From positions 42,247-106,246 of the forward strand of contig JAFWGU010000019.1 of the NCBI GenBank assembly GCA_017512285.1: a DNA stretch of 64,000 nucleotides, written 5' to 3'. The notes beneath the pieces were generated by a model. The model searched no databases. It worked only from the letters and a program-made list of their open reading frames with translations, and had not been told where the DNA came from. This document shows positions 41,386 to 50,187 of the stretch, one piece after another. The DNA comes from Erysipelotrichaceae bacterium (GTDB taxonomy: Bacteria > Bacillota_I > Bacilli_A > Erysipelotrichales > Erysipelotrichaceae). A program made the translations under genes and the position numbers. The first letter of the stretch is position 1. Each line of letters begins with the position of its first letter.

Positions 41386-43794
41386 ATGGATAACAGAGAG
41401 ACCAGAAACGCCGAAGCAGTCAGGCAGCTGGCTGCCGAATGCACACTGTTTTTAAAGAGAAACGAAGACTTTCCGCTAACTGAACCATGCAAGGTTGCCT
41501 TATTTGGCTCAGGTGCCAGAAAGACGATAAAGGGCGGAACCGGCAGCGGTGACGTCAATTCACGGGTTACGGTTTCCATTGAGGAAGGCCTGAAGAATGC
41601 CGGATATGACATCGTGACAAAGCACTGGCTTGATGAATATGATGCAATTAAGAAGGCAAACCATGAGAAATTCATTGCCGGTATTAAGGAAAAGGCCAAG
41701 AAGCAGCACAAGCTGGCCGTGATGGTCGGCATGGGTGCTGTTGAAATGGAACCTGAATATGAATTTGAAATGAACTATGAAGCTGATGCGGCAGTTTACG
41801 TGCTCAGCAGGATCAGCGGTGAAGGCAATGACCGCAGAAACGAAAAAGGTGATTTCAGGCTTACTGATACCGAAATAAGGGACATCCTTAAAGCCATGGA
41901 AAAGTATCCGAAGTTCATGCTGGTTCTCAACGTAGGCGGACCGGTCGACCTTACGGAAGTTGCTGAAGTGGAAAACATCCTGTTATTGTCCCAGCTCGGT
42001 GCAGAGACAGGAAACATAATGGCTGACATCATCAGCGGCAGGTCATATCCAAGCGGCAAGCTTTCAACGACCTGGGCAAGATATGAGGACTATCCGGGAA
42101 AGGATGACTTCGGTGCCGATCAGCAGACCAGATACCGTGAAGGCATCTATGTAGGTTACAGATATTTTGATACCGCAGGCGTGAAGCCGATGTTCCCGTT
42201 TGGTCATGGCTTAGGCTACACTGATTTCAAAACTGCCGTAAAGGAAGTAATGGTAAACGATGATGCCGTAACGGTCGTTGCTGAAGTGGAAAACACGGGT
42301 GCACATCCTGGAAAGGAAGTCGTTCAGACGTATGTTTCCGAACCGGATGGCAGACTGGATAAGGCATATCAGAAGCTGTGCGCCTTCGCAAAGACTGAAG
42401 AGATAAAGCCTGGTGAAAGCACTGAAGTCATCATGAACTTCAGAATGAAGGATCAGGCTTCCTATGATACAGAGAATCAGTGCTTCGTCCTGGAGAAGGG
42501 GGATTATGTCATCAGAGTTGGTAACAGCAGTGATAATACTGAAACGGCTGCAGTCATCTATCTTAATGACGACATCGTTACAAAGGTGGTACATAACTGC
42601 TTCGGTAACATTGACTTTGACGAGTATTCCCTGAAAGTTGAAAGAATTGGTTCAACAGAAAGTGACAATGCGTTTGTTCTGAGAAGAGAAGACATTAAGA
42701 CTGAAAAGATAAATTATGAACTGCAGGAAGAGACCGATGATTTCGTAGAGGAATTATCCGATGAGGAACTGGCAGTATCATCTGTCGGCAGCTTCTCAGC
42801 CGGCGCCATAGGCCTGGACATGATCGGTAATTCCGGCAAGAAGGTAGCCGGTGCTGCCGGTGAGACGGCCAGCATGCTTGAAGGCAAGGGAATGCCGGCG
42901 CTGGTAATGGCAGACGGTCCTGCAGGCATAAGGATAAACAAGGACTACACGTTAAGCAAGAAGGGACAGGTTGGTGTTGGTTCAGCATTACCCGGAGACT
43001 TCATGGAATTATTGCCGCCGGTAGCTCTGGCGTTAATGAATCCAAAACTGCCGTTTGCCCGCAAGAAGACGGTTCTCCATCATTACGCAACAGCCATTCC
43101 TATTGGTACGGCAGTTGCTCAGAGCTTCAACATTGAACTGGCAGAGAAACTCGGAGACATCGTCGGCGGCGAAATGGAGGAGTTCGGCATTCACCTGTGG
43201 CTTGCCCCGGCGCTGAACATTCATCGTAACGTACTGTGCGGACGTAACTTTGAATACTATTCTGAGGATCCGGTATTAAGCGGCATGATGGCTGCCTGGA
43301 TCACCAATGGCGTTCAGAAGCACGAAAACAGAGGCGTAACTGTAAAGCACTATGCGGCAAATAACCAGGAGACCAACAGATACGGCAACAGCTCAGAGGC
43401 TTCGGAAAGAGCACTCAGAGAAATCTATCTGAAGAGCTTTGAGGTGTGTCTGGCCAACAGCAGTCCGATTGCCCTGATGACTTCATATAATCTCATCAAC
43501 GGCATTCATACCTGCCAGCACTATGGTCTGATCCATGACATACTGCGCTGTGAATTCGGCTTCAGAGGCCTGGTAATGACCGACTGGATCGTCAGACTCA
43601 TGATGTCCAAGAAGGATCCGCAGCCGGTAAATGCCGGACTCATCGCCAAGGCTGGCGGAGATCTGGTAATGCCTGGCAGCAAGACTGATTTCAATGAGAT
43701 CATTCAGGCTCTTAACAAGGGCATTCTCAAGAGAACCCAGCTGAGAAAGAACGTTACAAGAGTATACCGCTTAGCCAGGAAAATGGCCGGTTAA
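41386..43794 (+). CDS. Glycoside hydrolase family 3, permuted domain order
   Basis: An 802-residue GH3-type beta-glycosidase with no signal peptide, so intracellular. The domain order is the reverse of the usual one: the alpha/beta sandwich domain comes first (about 35-270; VALFGSGARKTIKGGTGSGD, FGHGLGYTDF), then a fibronectin-III-like domain (about 290-400), then the TIM barrel (about 500-790) with MADGPAGIR, KHYAANNQETNR and GLVMTDW, where Asp733 is the probable nucleophile. Similar permuted GH3 enzymes are known in gut Bacillota. I chose ATG 41386, which is 9 nt after AAGGAG; TTG 41380 is too close. A TATAAT at 41359 may be its -10. Confidence 0.87.
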   Translation: MDNRETRNAEAVRQLAAECTLFLKRNEDFPLTEPCKVALFGSGARKTIKGGTGSGDVNSRVTVSIEEGLKNAGYDIVTKHWLDEYDAIKKANHEKFIAGIKEKAKKQHKLAVMVGMGAVEMEPEYEFEMNYEADAAVYVLSRISGEGNDRRNEKGDFRLTDTEIRDILKAMEKYPKFMLVLNVGGPVDLTEVAEVENILLLSQLGAETGNIMADIISGRSYPSGKLSTTWARYEDYPGKDDFGADQQTRYREGIYVGYRYFDTAGVKPMFPFGHGLGYTDFKTAVKEVMVNDDAVTVVAEVENTGAHPGKEVVQTYVSEPDGRLDKAYQKLCAFAKTEEIKPGESTEVIMNFRMKDQASYDTENQCFVLEKGDYVIRVGNSSDNTETAAVIYLNDDIVTKVVHNCFGNIDFDEYSLKVERIGSTESDNAFVLRREDIKTEKINYELQEETDDFVEELSDEELAVSSVGSFSAGAIGLDMIGNSGKKVAGAAGETASMLEGKGMPALVMADGPAGIRINKDYTLSKKGQVGVGSALPGDFMELLPPVALALMNPKLPFARKKTVLHHYATAIPIGTAVAQSFNIELAEKLGDIVGGEMEEFGIHLWLAPALNIHRNVLCGRNFEYYSEDPVLSGMMAAWITNGVQKHENRGVTVKHYAANNQETNRYGNSSEASERALREIYLKSFEVCLANSSPIALMTSYNLINGIHTCQHYGLIHDILRCEFGFRGLVMTDWIVRLMMSKKDPQPVNAGLIAKAGGDLVMPGSKTDFNEIIQALNKGILKRTQLRKNVTRVYRLARKMAG

Positions 43795-43866
43795 TCTTGA
43801 TTCGGTTTATTGAAAGGAAGACCTTTCAGTTGTATAATTAATAAGAAGTACTCAGGAGGAACCCAA

Positions 43867-44211
43867 ATGGCACGCAAAATGTTATTACTCGATATCGATG
43901 CTATCTTAAACAAGCAGTTTAATATTGACTTCAAGGGTTACTCTCCGGTCGAAGTTGACCAGTTCCTGGATTCCGTTGTCCGTGATTATGACAGCTACGA
44001 AAAGATGCTGTCAGAAGTCAGCGAGGAAGCTGAACATCTGAAGGATGAGAACTCTGCTCTCAAGAGCAAGGTTGCCGAACTGGAGGCCAAGGTAAGAAGA
44101 CTGGAAGACAACAACAGTACTATCAATAACCAGATCACCAGCAATCTCTCACAGGTAGATATCCTGCGCAGAATTGCCAGACTGGAACAGGAAGTCTTCA
44201 ATAAAAAGTAG
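43867..44211 (+). CDS. gpsB: Cell division regulator GpsB (DivIVA-like)
   Basis: GpsB coordinates wall synthesis with division. The 114-residue product has the DivIVA-type N-terminus (ILNKQFNIDFKGYSPVEVDQF), a coiled coil, and a short C-terminal helix DILRRIARLEQEVFNK typical of GpsB. The ATG at 43867 has AGGAGGA at 43854-43860. It lies directly before rnpB, as in B. subtilis. With SepF, DivIVA and FtsK the window holds several division proteins. Confidence 0.93.
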   Translation: MARKMLLLDIDAILNKQFNIDFKGYSPVEVDQFLDSVVRDYDSYEKMLSEVSEEAEHLKDENSALKSKVAELEAKVRRLEDNNSTINNQITSNLSQVDILRRIARLEQEVFNKK

Positions 44212-44213
44212 TT

Positions 44214-44546
44214 AATTGACCAGGCAGTTGCTGCGGATGTTCATCCGTAGAGGAAAGTCCATGCTCACACTGTCTGTGATGACAGTAACGTTTGTGTCGG
44301 TATAATAAATAAAGCCGAGCGTAGACGGCGGCATCAACTCCTAAAGGAAACCATGGACGAGATGCCCTAAGGTGCCACAGTGACGTAGCCTGCAGGGAAA
44401 CCTGCAGGGTGGAACGAGGTAAACCCCGCAAGTGAGAAACCCAAATTTGGTAGGGGAATCCGAAGTCTCTAACTAAGAAGAGATCAGGGACGGCTTAGCC
44501 GTAGATAAATAGCTGCCCGTGACAGAACATGGCTTACAGGTCAATT
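44214..44546 (+). ncRNA. rnpB: RNase P RNA, class B
   Basis: Catalytic RNA that removes 5' leaders from pre-tRNA. Ends pair as AATTGACC (44214) and GGTCAATT (44539). The universal cores are present: GAGGAAAGTCCATGCTC near 44250, GTGCCACAGTGACG near 44372, GGTGGAACGAGGTAAACCCC region, GAGAAACCCAAATTTGGTAG near 44434 and ACAGAACATGGCTTACAG near 44521. The layout matches the Bacillus-type (class B) RNA. It starts 3 bases after gpsB; a terminator follows. Confidence 0.97.
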
Positions 44547-44550
44547 CATA

Positions 44551-44580
44551 AACAGCATAGAAATATGCTGTTTTTCTTTT
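44551..44580 (+). terminator. Intrinsic terminator of rnpB
   Basis: AACAGCATA pairs with TATGCTGTT around GAAA, followed by a T-rich tail. Confidence 0.9.
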
Positions 44581-44587
44581 TTTCAGT

Positions 44588-44620
44588 ATACTTGAAACAT
44601 ATTCAAGTATGTGATAAAAT
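44588..44620 (+). promoter_or_regulatory. Palindrome overlapping a promoter upstream of pgsA
   Basis: ATACTTGAA-N5-TTCAAGTAT (44588-44610) is a perfect 9-bp inverted repeat with no T tail. Within it TTGAAA (44592-44597) is followed after 17 nt by TAAAAT (44615-44620). A repressor bound here would cover the -35. A second possible start is the extended -10 TGTTATAAT at 44656-44664. Confidence 0.6.
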
Positions 44621-44693
44621 AGCATTGTGTAATGATGCTAAACCATTTCTTAATATGTTATAATTTAAGAAATGTGAGAGGGGACGGTCATTT

Positions 44694-45287
44694 ATGAATT
44701 TACCGAACAGGCTATCAATACTCAGAGTTGTACTCATCCCGATAATCGTGATCATATGGATTTTCCCATATGCACAGATGGGGATCACGTTACCGGTTTA
44801 CCACATTGGCTTTGTTTCACTGCCATTAGTCAACATCATCGTTGTATCACTTTTTGCCTTTGCGTCATTCACTGATTTCCTTGATGGCTATCTGGCCAGA
44901 AAGAACAATCAGGTTACTACATTTGGAAAGTTCATTGACCCGATCGCTGACAAGTGCCTCACGACTACGATGTTCATCATGCTGGCAGTTAACGGAACGA
45001 TTCCGGTAATTCCTGTCATCATCATGATATGGAGAGACATAATTGTCGATGGAGCCAGAATGATGGCTTCAGGCAAGGGCGTAGTAATGAGCGCTGGAAT
45101 ACTTGGCAAGATCAAGACGGTAGCTCAGATGTTCTGCATCATTCTCACAATGATCAATAACATTCCGTTTGAACAGCTTGGCTTACCGATGTGTGACATC
45201 CTGTTATGGTTCTCAACAATCATCAGTGTCATTGGAGGCATTGACTACTACAATCAGGCAAAGGAATTCATATGGGAGAGCAAGTAA
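44694..45287 (+). CDS. pgsA: CDP-diacylglycerol--glycerol-3-phosphate 3-phosphatidyltransferase
   Basis: PgsA makes phosphatidylglycerol phosphate from CDP-diacylglycerol. The 197-residue membrane protein has the CDP-alcohol transferase motif DGYLARKNNQVTTFGKFIDP followed by IADK, giving D-G-x2-A-R...G-x3-D-x3-D. Several hydrophobic segments cover the rest. AGAGGGGACGG precedes the ATG. It opens the pgsA-cinA-recA-rny group shared with B. subtilis. Confidence 0.95.
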   Translation: MNLPNRLSILRVVLIPIIVIIWIFPYAQMGITLPVYHIGFVSLPLVNIIVVSLFAFASFTDFLDGYLARKNNQVTTFGKFIDPIADKCLTTTMFIMLAVNGTIPVIPVIIMIWRDIIVDGARMMASGKGVVMSAGILGKIKTVAQMFCIILTMINNIPFEQLGLPMCDILLWFSTIISVIGGIDYYNQAKEFIWESK

Positions 45288-45742
45288 TGAAGGAACTATA
45301 TGAATTACTGCTGGCCAGAAATTACACGATTGCCAGTTGTGAAAGCCTTACGGGCGGCCTGTTTACGGCCAGAATGACTGAGGTACCTCACGTTTCCCAG
45401 GTGCTCAAAGGCGGCATATGCTCATACTGGAATGAGATTAAGGAAAATGTCGTTGGCGTAAAGAGGGAAACAATTGACAGCGTAGGTGTTGTCAGCAAGG
45501 AAACGGCATATGAAATGGCTCTGAACGTTCAGAAGAAGTTCAATGTCAACGTAGCTGTTTCATTTACCGGAAATGCCGGCCCATCAACAATGGAAGACAA
45601 GCCGGCCGGACTGGTATACACATGCATCATCATCAATGATGAAGTTCATCATTACTGCGACCTGATCGACATGCCGCGTAATGAATTAAGAGAAGAGATC
45701 ATCAGAAGAACAGTAGAAAGACTTAAACAGTATCTCAGGTAG
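45287..45742 (+). CDS. CinA C-terminal-domain amidohydrolase (PncC-like)
   Basis: A 151-residue protein equal to only the C-terminal domain of CinA, the nicotinamide mononucleotide deamidase type. Family motifs: SCESLTGGLFTARMT, GGICSYWNEIKENVVGV, GVVSKETAYEMA and VSFTGNAGP. The N-terminal MoCF-like domain of full CinA is absent. The start is ATG 45287, overlapping the pgsA TAA by one base with GGGAGAG upstream. Position before recA matches cinA of other Bacillota, where it was first linked to competence. Confidence 0.88.
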   Translation: MKELYELLLARNYTIASCESLTGGLFTARMTEVPHVSQVLKGGICSYWNEIKENVVGVKRETIDSVGVVSKETAYEMALNVQKKFNVNVAVSFTGNAGPSTMEDKPAGLVYTCIIINDEVHHYCDLIDMPRNELREEIIRRTVERLKQYLR

Positions 45743-45783
45743 AACTGTTACGGATAACAATAGTTTAGCAGGAGGACATTCAA

Positions 45784-46788
45784 ATGGCTGAGAAGAGCAA
45801 TGATACAGGCAAGATCCTGGATGAAACGATAAAGGAAATAGAGAAACAGTATGGCAAGGGCTCAATCATGAGACTTGGCGACGCTGCTGCCCTGGAAGTA
45901 GACGCCATTCCGACAGGCTCATTACTGTTGGACAGAGCAATCGGCATTGGCGGATATCCAAGAGGCCGTATCATCGAAATATACGGACCGGAGAGCAGTG
46001 GTAAGACGACACTGGCCTTACACGCTGTAGCCGAAGTACAGAAGAGCGGTGGCAAGGCAGCATTCATCGATGCTGAAAATGCCATTGATCCCGTATATGC
46101 CAAGAGTCTTGGCGTAAACATTGATGAACTAATTTTGTCTCAGCCGGACAGCGGTGAACAGGCTCTGGAGATTTCCGAACTGCTCATCAACAGCGGTGCC
46201 ATTGACATCATCGTTGTTGACTCAGTAGCGGCCCTTGTTCCTCAGCAGGAACTGGATGGCGTCATCGGAGACAATACGATCGGCTTGAGAGCAAGATTAA
46301 TGTCAAGAGCATTGGGCAGACTTTCAAGAGCCATCAACCGTTCAAGATGTACAGTGATCTTCATCAACCAGATCAGACAGAAGATCGGCGTTGTCTACGG
46401 TAACCCAGAAACAACTACAGGCGGTCTGGCTCTGAAGTTCTACGCATCTCTGAGAATTGAAATCAGAAAGGGCGAGGCCATCAAGCAGGGAACCGAGATC
46501 ATCGGTAACAAGACCAACATCAAGATCGTCAAGAACAAGGTTGCTCCTCCATTCAAGAGCTGTCAGGTAGAGATCAGATACGGTGAGGGTATCTCCCGCT
46601 TAAGCGAAATCATTGATCTGGCAGTAGACTACGGTTTGCTGGAAAAATCCGGAACATGGTTCTCATATCAGGGCGAGAAGCTCGGACAGGGAAAGGAAAA
46701 CGTCAGAGGATTCCTGAACGAACATCCTGAAATAGTAGATGAACTTGAGATGAAAATCAGAACTGAGATGAATAAGAAGGATGAATAA
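45784..46788 (+). CDS. recA: Recombinase RecA
   Basis: ATP-dependent strand exchange and SOS co-protease, 334 residues. It has Walker A GPESSGKT, the [13 protein letters not shown] block, Walker [13 protein letters not shown], loop L1/L2 regions and [20 protein letters not shown]. Two variants from the common text are visible: AENAIDP in place of AEHALDP. GGAGGA precedes the ATG. No SOS box is evident in the 40 bases upstream. Confidence 0.98.
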   Translation: MAEKSNDTGKILDETIKEIEKQYGKGSIMRLGDAAALEVDAIPTGSLLLDRAIGIGGYPRGRIIEIYGPESSGKTTLALHAVAEVQKSGGKAAFIDAENAIDPVYAKSLGVNIDELILSQPDSGEQALEISELLINSGAIDIIVVDSVAALVPQQELDGVIGDNTIGLRARLMSRALGRLSRAINRSRCTVIFINQIRQKIGVVYGNPETTTGGLALKFYASLRIEIRKGEAIKQGTEIIGNKTNIKIVKNKVAPPFKSCQVEIRYGEGISRLSEIIDLAVDYGLLEKSGTWFSYQGEKLGQGKENVRGFLNEHPEIVDELEMKIRTEMNKKDE

Positions 46789-46790
46789 AC

Positions 46791-46814
46791 AGCTGGGCAG
46801 ATGCTCAGCTTTTC
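46791..46814 (+). terminator. Terminator of recA
   Basis: AGCTGGGCA pairs with TGCTCAGCT (one G-U) around GA, followed by TTTTC. Confidence 0.7.
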
Positions 46815-46845
46815 ATTATGGATACTCATGGGGTCAGAGAAGAAA

Positions 46846-47472
46846 ATGAATCAAAGAGAGATCAACCGGAATTACTACGAAGAAATAGCTGGACAATGGG
46901 CTGAGTACCGCAGGAATACGGTAACAGGAAAATGCCTTATTGAATTTGAAAGTATGCTGAAAAGACATTCAGCTGTTCTTGACGTGGGATGCGGTACCGG
47001 TTATCCGATAGCTGCTTATTTCTCGTTCAGGGGACATAAGGTCACAGGATTGGACATTTCCGATTCCATGATCGCTGAGGCAAAGGCACTTGATCTGCCG
47101 GATGCTGATTTCATTGTCAGTGATATGATGGATTATCAGCCTGACCATGAGTTTGATGCCGTGATAGCTTTTGACAGTCTCTGGTACGTAGAAGAGGAGA
47201 GACAGAAAGAACTGTTCCACAGACTTGCGGGCTGTCTTAAGGAACGCGGATATCTTCTGTTTACTCATGGACTGAGGAAAGGTACCGTTAACGGAGAAAT
47301 GTTTTCCAGTCAGTTCATATACAGCAGCCCTGGCAGGGAAGCACTGAAAGAGATTCTTCACAAGGCAAACCTGACTGTACTCCAATGGCATGAGAATTAT
47401 GCCGAAGAGTCAATAGGAGATCGTGAATTACTGGCTATTTGTAGCAAAAACGGGATACAAAAGGTATATTAA
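46846..47472 (+). CDS. Class I SAM-dependent methyltransferase
   Basis: A 208-residue methyltransferase with motif I LDVGCGTGYPIA, an acidic residue at the end of strand 2 (VTGLDIS), DFIVSDMMDY and FDAVIAFDSLWYV. The substrate cannot be told. It sits between recA and rny, an unusual place in the conserved order, and is followed by an AT-rich gap with the rny promoter. I chose ATG 46846 (MNQREINRNYYEEIAGQWAEY); ATGs at 46801 and 46828 are in frame but 46801 is inside the recA terminator. The ribosome site is weak. Confidence 0.8.
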   Translation: MNQREINRNYYEEIAGQWAEYRRNTVTGKCLIEFESMLKRHSAVLDVGCGTGYPIAAYFSFRGHKVTGLDISDSMIAEAKALDLPDADFIVSDMMDYQPDHEFDAVIAFDSLWYVEEERQKELFHRLAGCLKERGYLLFTHGLRKGTVNGEMFSSQFIYSSPGREALKEILHKANLTVLQWHENYAEESIGDRELLAICSKNGIQKVY

Positions 47473-47578
47473 CGCTTTTTTTACTGAAACAAAATGAAAA
47501 TATGCTATATGGATATTTGTGAAAAATATGGTAGAATGTTAATGGTGTTTTTTGGAATACTAGATTTGGAGGTTATTT

Positions 47579-49135
47579 ATGGATAGACATATTATTGACC
47601 TCATTTTATACTGTTCTGTTGGAATAATCATTGGAGTACTGATCATGACAGTGCTTTCCAAGATGGGTTTGAACAAAAATCAACAAAAGGCAGAGTTAAT
47701 TATAAAGGAAGCAAACATCGAAGCAGAGAATGTCAAGAGACAGGCTGTTTTAGATGGTAAAAATGCGGCATATGATTTAAAACTGCAAGCTGAGAAGGAA
47801 ATAAAGAAGCATCGTCAGGAAGTGACAGATCTTGAAAACAAGCTGTTAAGAAGAGACGATTCCCTCAATTTCCGTGAAGAAAAGATTCAAAATCGCGAGA
47901 AACAGCTGGAAGACCGCGAAGAATCAATTAAAACCAGAACTTCAGAATTAGATAGAATGAGAAACGACTTACAGAAGAAGATCGACATACAGGTCACTGA
48001 ACTGGAAAGAGTCGCTAACCTTTCTGCTGCTGATGCAAAGGCAGAACTGTTCGCAATCGTTGAACAGCAGACAGCCAATGAAATGGCAGCTTACATGAAG
48101 GAAAAGGAAGACGAGGCCAAGTCAAGCGCATCTGAACTGGCCAGAAACATCATCGGCATTGCCATCCAGCGATATGCTCAGGAAGAGACAATTGACCGTA
48201 CCGTTTCCGTTGTCGGACTGCCTTCAGAAGAAATGAAGGGCAGGATCATTGGTCGTGAAGGCCGTAACATCAGAGCAATCGAGCAGGCAACCGGAGTTGA
48301 CCTGATCATTGATGATACGCCTGAGACAATTACCATTTCCTGCTTCAATCCAATCAGAAGAGAAATTGCCAGACAGACTCTGGAATACCTGATCAAGGAT
48401 GGAAGAATCCAGCCTGGCAGGATTGAGGAAGTCGTAAACAAGAAGACCCGTGAACTGGACGAGGTCATCCAGAAGGCCGGTGAGAATGCCGTATTCTCAT
48501 TGGGATTAGGCAAGATGGACAGAGAACTTGTCAAGCTCATCGGTACATTGAAATACCGTTACAGCTATGGCCAGAACGTCTTGCAGCATTCTCTGGAAGT
48601 TGCTCATCTGGCAGGCATCATGGCAGCTGAACTGCACATGAATCAGAACCTGGCTAAGAGAGCCGGCTTACTGCACGACATCGGAAAGGCCATTGACTTT
48701 GAGCAGGAAGGCTCACACGTTGAACTGGGTGTCAAGGTCTGCAAGAAGCACGGAGAAAACGAGATCGTTCTCAACTCAATCGCTTCACACCATGGCGATA
48801 CCGAAGCTACCAGCGTAATTGCCAATCTGGTCGCTGCTGCTGATGCCTTATCAGCTGCCAGACCGGGCGCAAGATATGAATCTCTGGAAAACTATGTCAA
48901 CAGACTTGAAGAACTCGAAAAGATCGCCAACGGCTTTGAAGGCATTGAGAAGAGCTATGCCATTCAGGCCGGCCGTGAGATCCGTGTCATGGTAATGCCT
49001 GACAAGATCGATGACGTCAACTGTTACAGACTTGCCAGAGAGATCAAGGACAAGATCGAAAACGAATTAACTTACCCTGGACAGATCAAGGTTACGGTTA
49101 TCAGAGAAACAAGAGCCAGCGAAACGGCCAAGTAA
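47579..49135 (+). CDS. rny: Ribonuclease Y
   Basis: Membrane-bound endoribonuclease that starts mRNA decay, 518 residues. An N-terminal membrane segment (about 7-27) is followed by a long coiled coil, a KH RNA-binding domain (about 205-270; [21 protein letters not shown] cut to its core) and an HD domain with H366-D367 in [10 protein letters not shown]. Length and order are standard. TGGAGG precedes the ATG; TGGTAGAAT at 47529-47537 is a likely extended -10. Confidence 0.97.
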   Translation: MDRHIIDLILYCSVGIIIGVLIMTVLSKMGLNKNQQKAELIIKEANIEAENVKRQAVLDGKNAAYDLKLQAEKEIKKHRQEVTDLENKLLRRDDSLNFREEKIQNREKQLEDREESIKTRTSELDRMRNDLQKKIDIQVTELERVANLSAADAKAELFAIVEQQTANEMAAYMKEKEDEAKSSASELARNIIGIAIQRYAQEETIDRTVSVVGLPSEEMKGRIIGREGRNIRAIEQATGVDLIIDDTPETITISCFNPIRREIARQTLEYLIKDGRIQPGRIEEVVNKKTRELDEVIQKAGENAVFSLGLGKMDRELVKLIGTLKYRYSYGQNVLQHSLEVAHLAGIMAAELHMNQNLAKRAGLLHDIGKAIDFEQEGSHVELGVKVCKKHGENEIVLNSIASHHGDTEATSVIANLVAAADALSAARPGARYESLENYVNRLEELEKIANGFEGIEKSYAIQAGREIRVMVMPDKIDDVNCYRLAREIKDKIENELTYPGQIKVTVIRETRASETAK

Positions 49136-49136
49136 C

Positions 49137-49907
49137 ATGAAGGTACTTTTTGTTGGTGATGTAGTTGGAAAATCAGGAAGAAATGCTCTCTTTGAGCATC
49201 TTCCTTTTTTAAAAGAAAAATACAATTATGATCTGTTAATTGTAAACGGGGAAAACAGTGCCCATGGCAAGGGGATCACCCGCAAGATCTACGACAGTTT
49301 CGTCAATGCCGGGGCTGACTGCGTGACCATGGGCAATCACACTTTTTCCAAGGACAACATCTTCACGTTCATAGAGAACGCCGACAGGATGATCAGGCCG
49401 GCAAACATGAGCCCTGTAGAATATGGCAAGCCGGTAAGGATCATTGAGTTTGAAGGCAGGAAGATAGGCATATTCAACATCTACGGCAGCGTATACATGG
49501 ATAACGTTACCGATAACCCGTTCAAGACGATGGAGCGCCTCATTGAGGAATATCCCTGCGACATCAGGATCGTTGACTTCCATGGGGAGGCAACAAGCGA
49601 GAAGTATGCCTTCATGCATTACTTCTGCCAGAAAGTACAGATGATCGTCGGTACTCACACGCACATACAGACGGCTGATGAGGCCATCTTTGGCAGATGT
49701 GCCTTCATATGTGACGTCGGCATGACCGGACCGTATGATTCGGTATTAGGCAGAGACAAGTACGAAGTGATCAACATGTTCTACAATGAGGAGCCAAGCA
49801 GATATACCATTTCCGATAATCCGGGAATGCTGAGCGCAGTCATCGTGGACATTGACCTTGACAGTGAAAGTGCTGTCAGCATTGAGAGAATTCAAATAAA
49901 ACCATAA
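49137..49907 (+). CDS. ymdB: YmdB-family metallophosphoesterase
   Basis: A 256-residue calcineurin-like phosphoesterase of the YmdB family, which hydrolyses 2',3'-cyclic nucleotides and affects biofilm and motility choice in B. subtilis. Metal motifs: GDVVGKSGR (Asp8), NGENSAHGKG, GNHTF, VDFHGEATSEK and GTHTHIQTADE. The ATG follows the rny stop by one base, matching the conserved rny-ymdB pair. Confidence 0.95.
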   Translation: MKVLFVGDVVGKSGRNALFEHLPFLKEKYNYDLLIVNGENSAHGKGITRKIYDSFVNAGADCVTMGNHTFSKDNIFTFIENADRMIRPANMSPVEYGKPVRIIEFEGRKIGIFNIYGSVYMDNVTDNPFKTMERLIEEYPCDIRIVDFHGEATSEKYAFMHYFCQKVQMIVGTHTHIQTADEAIFGRCAFICDVGMTGPYDSVLGRDKYEVINMFYNEEPSRYTISDNPGMLSAVIVDIDLDSESAVSIERIQIKP

Positions 49908-49909
49908 TG

Positions 49910-49940
49910 TTGAAAAATAACATCATTATGTTATAATGAT
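49910..49940 (+). promoter_or_regulatory. Ferredoxin promoter with a palindrome over the -10
   Basis: TTGAAA at 49910-49915, 16-nt spacer, TATAAT at 49932-49937 with TGn extension. ATCATTAT-GTT-ATAATGAT (49922-49940) is a perfect 8-bp inverted repeat covering the -10. Confidence 0.65.
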
Positions 49941-49970
49941 TTACGTCAAGGAAAAGGAGTTGAGAATAAA

Positions 49971-50150
49971 ATGCCAGTAGAAGTAAATAAAGAGGTTTGC
50001 ATCGGCTGCGGAGCTTGTGTCGGTGTATGTCCAGTTGGAGCTATCCAGTTAGGCGAAGACGGCTTAGCTGAAAGCGATCCGGAAGTTTGTATCGACTGCG
50101 GCGCTTGCATGGACACCTGCCCAATGGGTGCTATTAGCGAAAAAGAATAG
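49971..50150 (+). CDS. 2[4Fe-4S] ferredoxin
   Basis: A 59-residue clostridial-type ferredoxin, too short for many gene finders. Two clusters are clear: C10-x2-C13-x2-C16-x3-C20-P and C40-x2-C43-x2-C46-x3-C50-P. It carries low-potential electrons for anaerobic enzymes; nearby candidates are MiaB and IspG, which need reduced iron-sulfur donors, though that pairing is inference. GGAGTTGAG precedes the ATG. It has its own promoter and a strong terminator. Confidence 0.95.
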   Translation: MPVEVNKEVCIGCGACVGVCPVGAIQLGEDGLAESDPEVCIDCGACMDTCPMGAISEKE

Positions 50151-50175
50151 ACCAAGCTCAACCGCTTGGTTTTTT
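50151..50175 (+). terminator. Intrinsic terminator of the ferredoxin gene
   Basis: ACCAAGC pairs with GCTTGGT around 6 nt, followed by Ts. Confidence 0.88.
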
Positions 50176-50187
50176 GTGGTATGAGAT

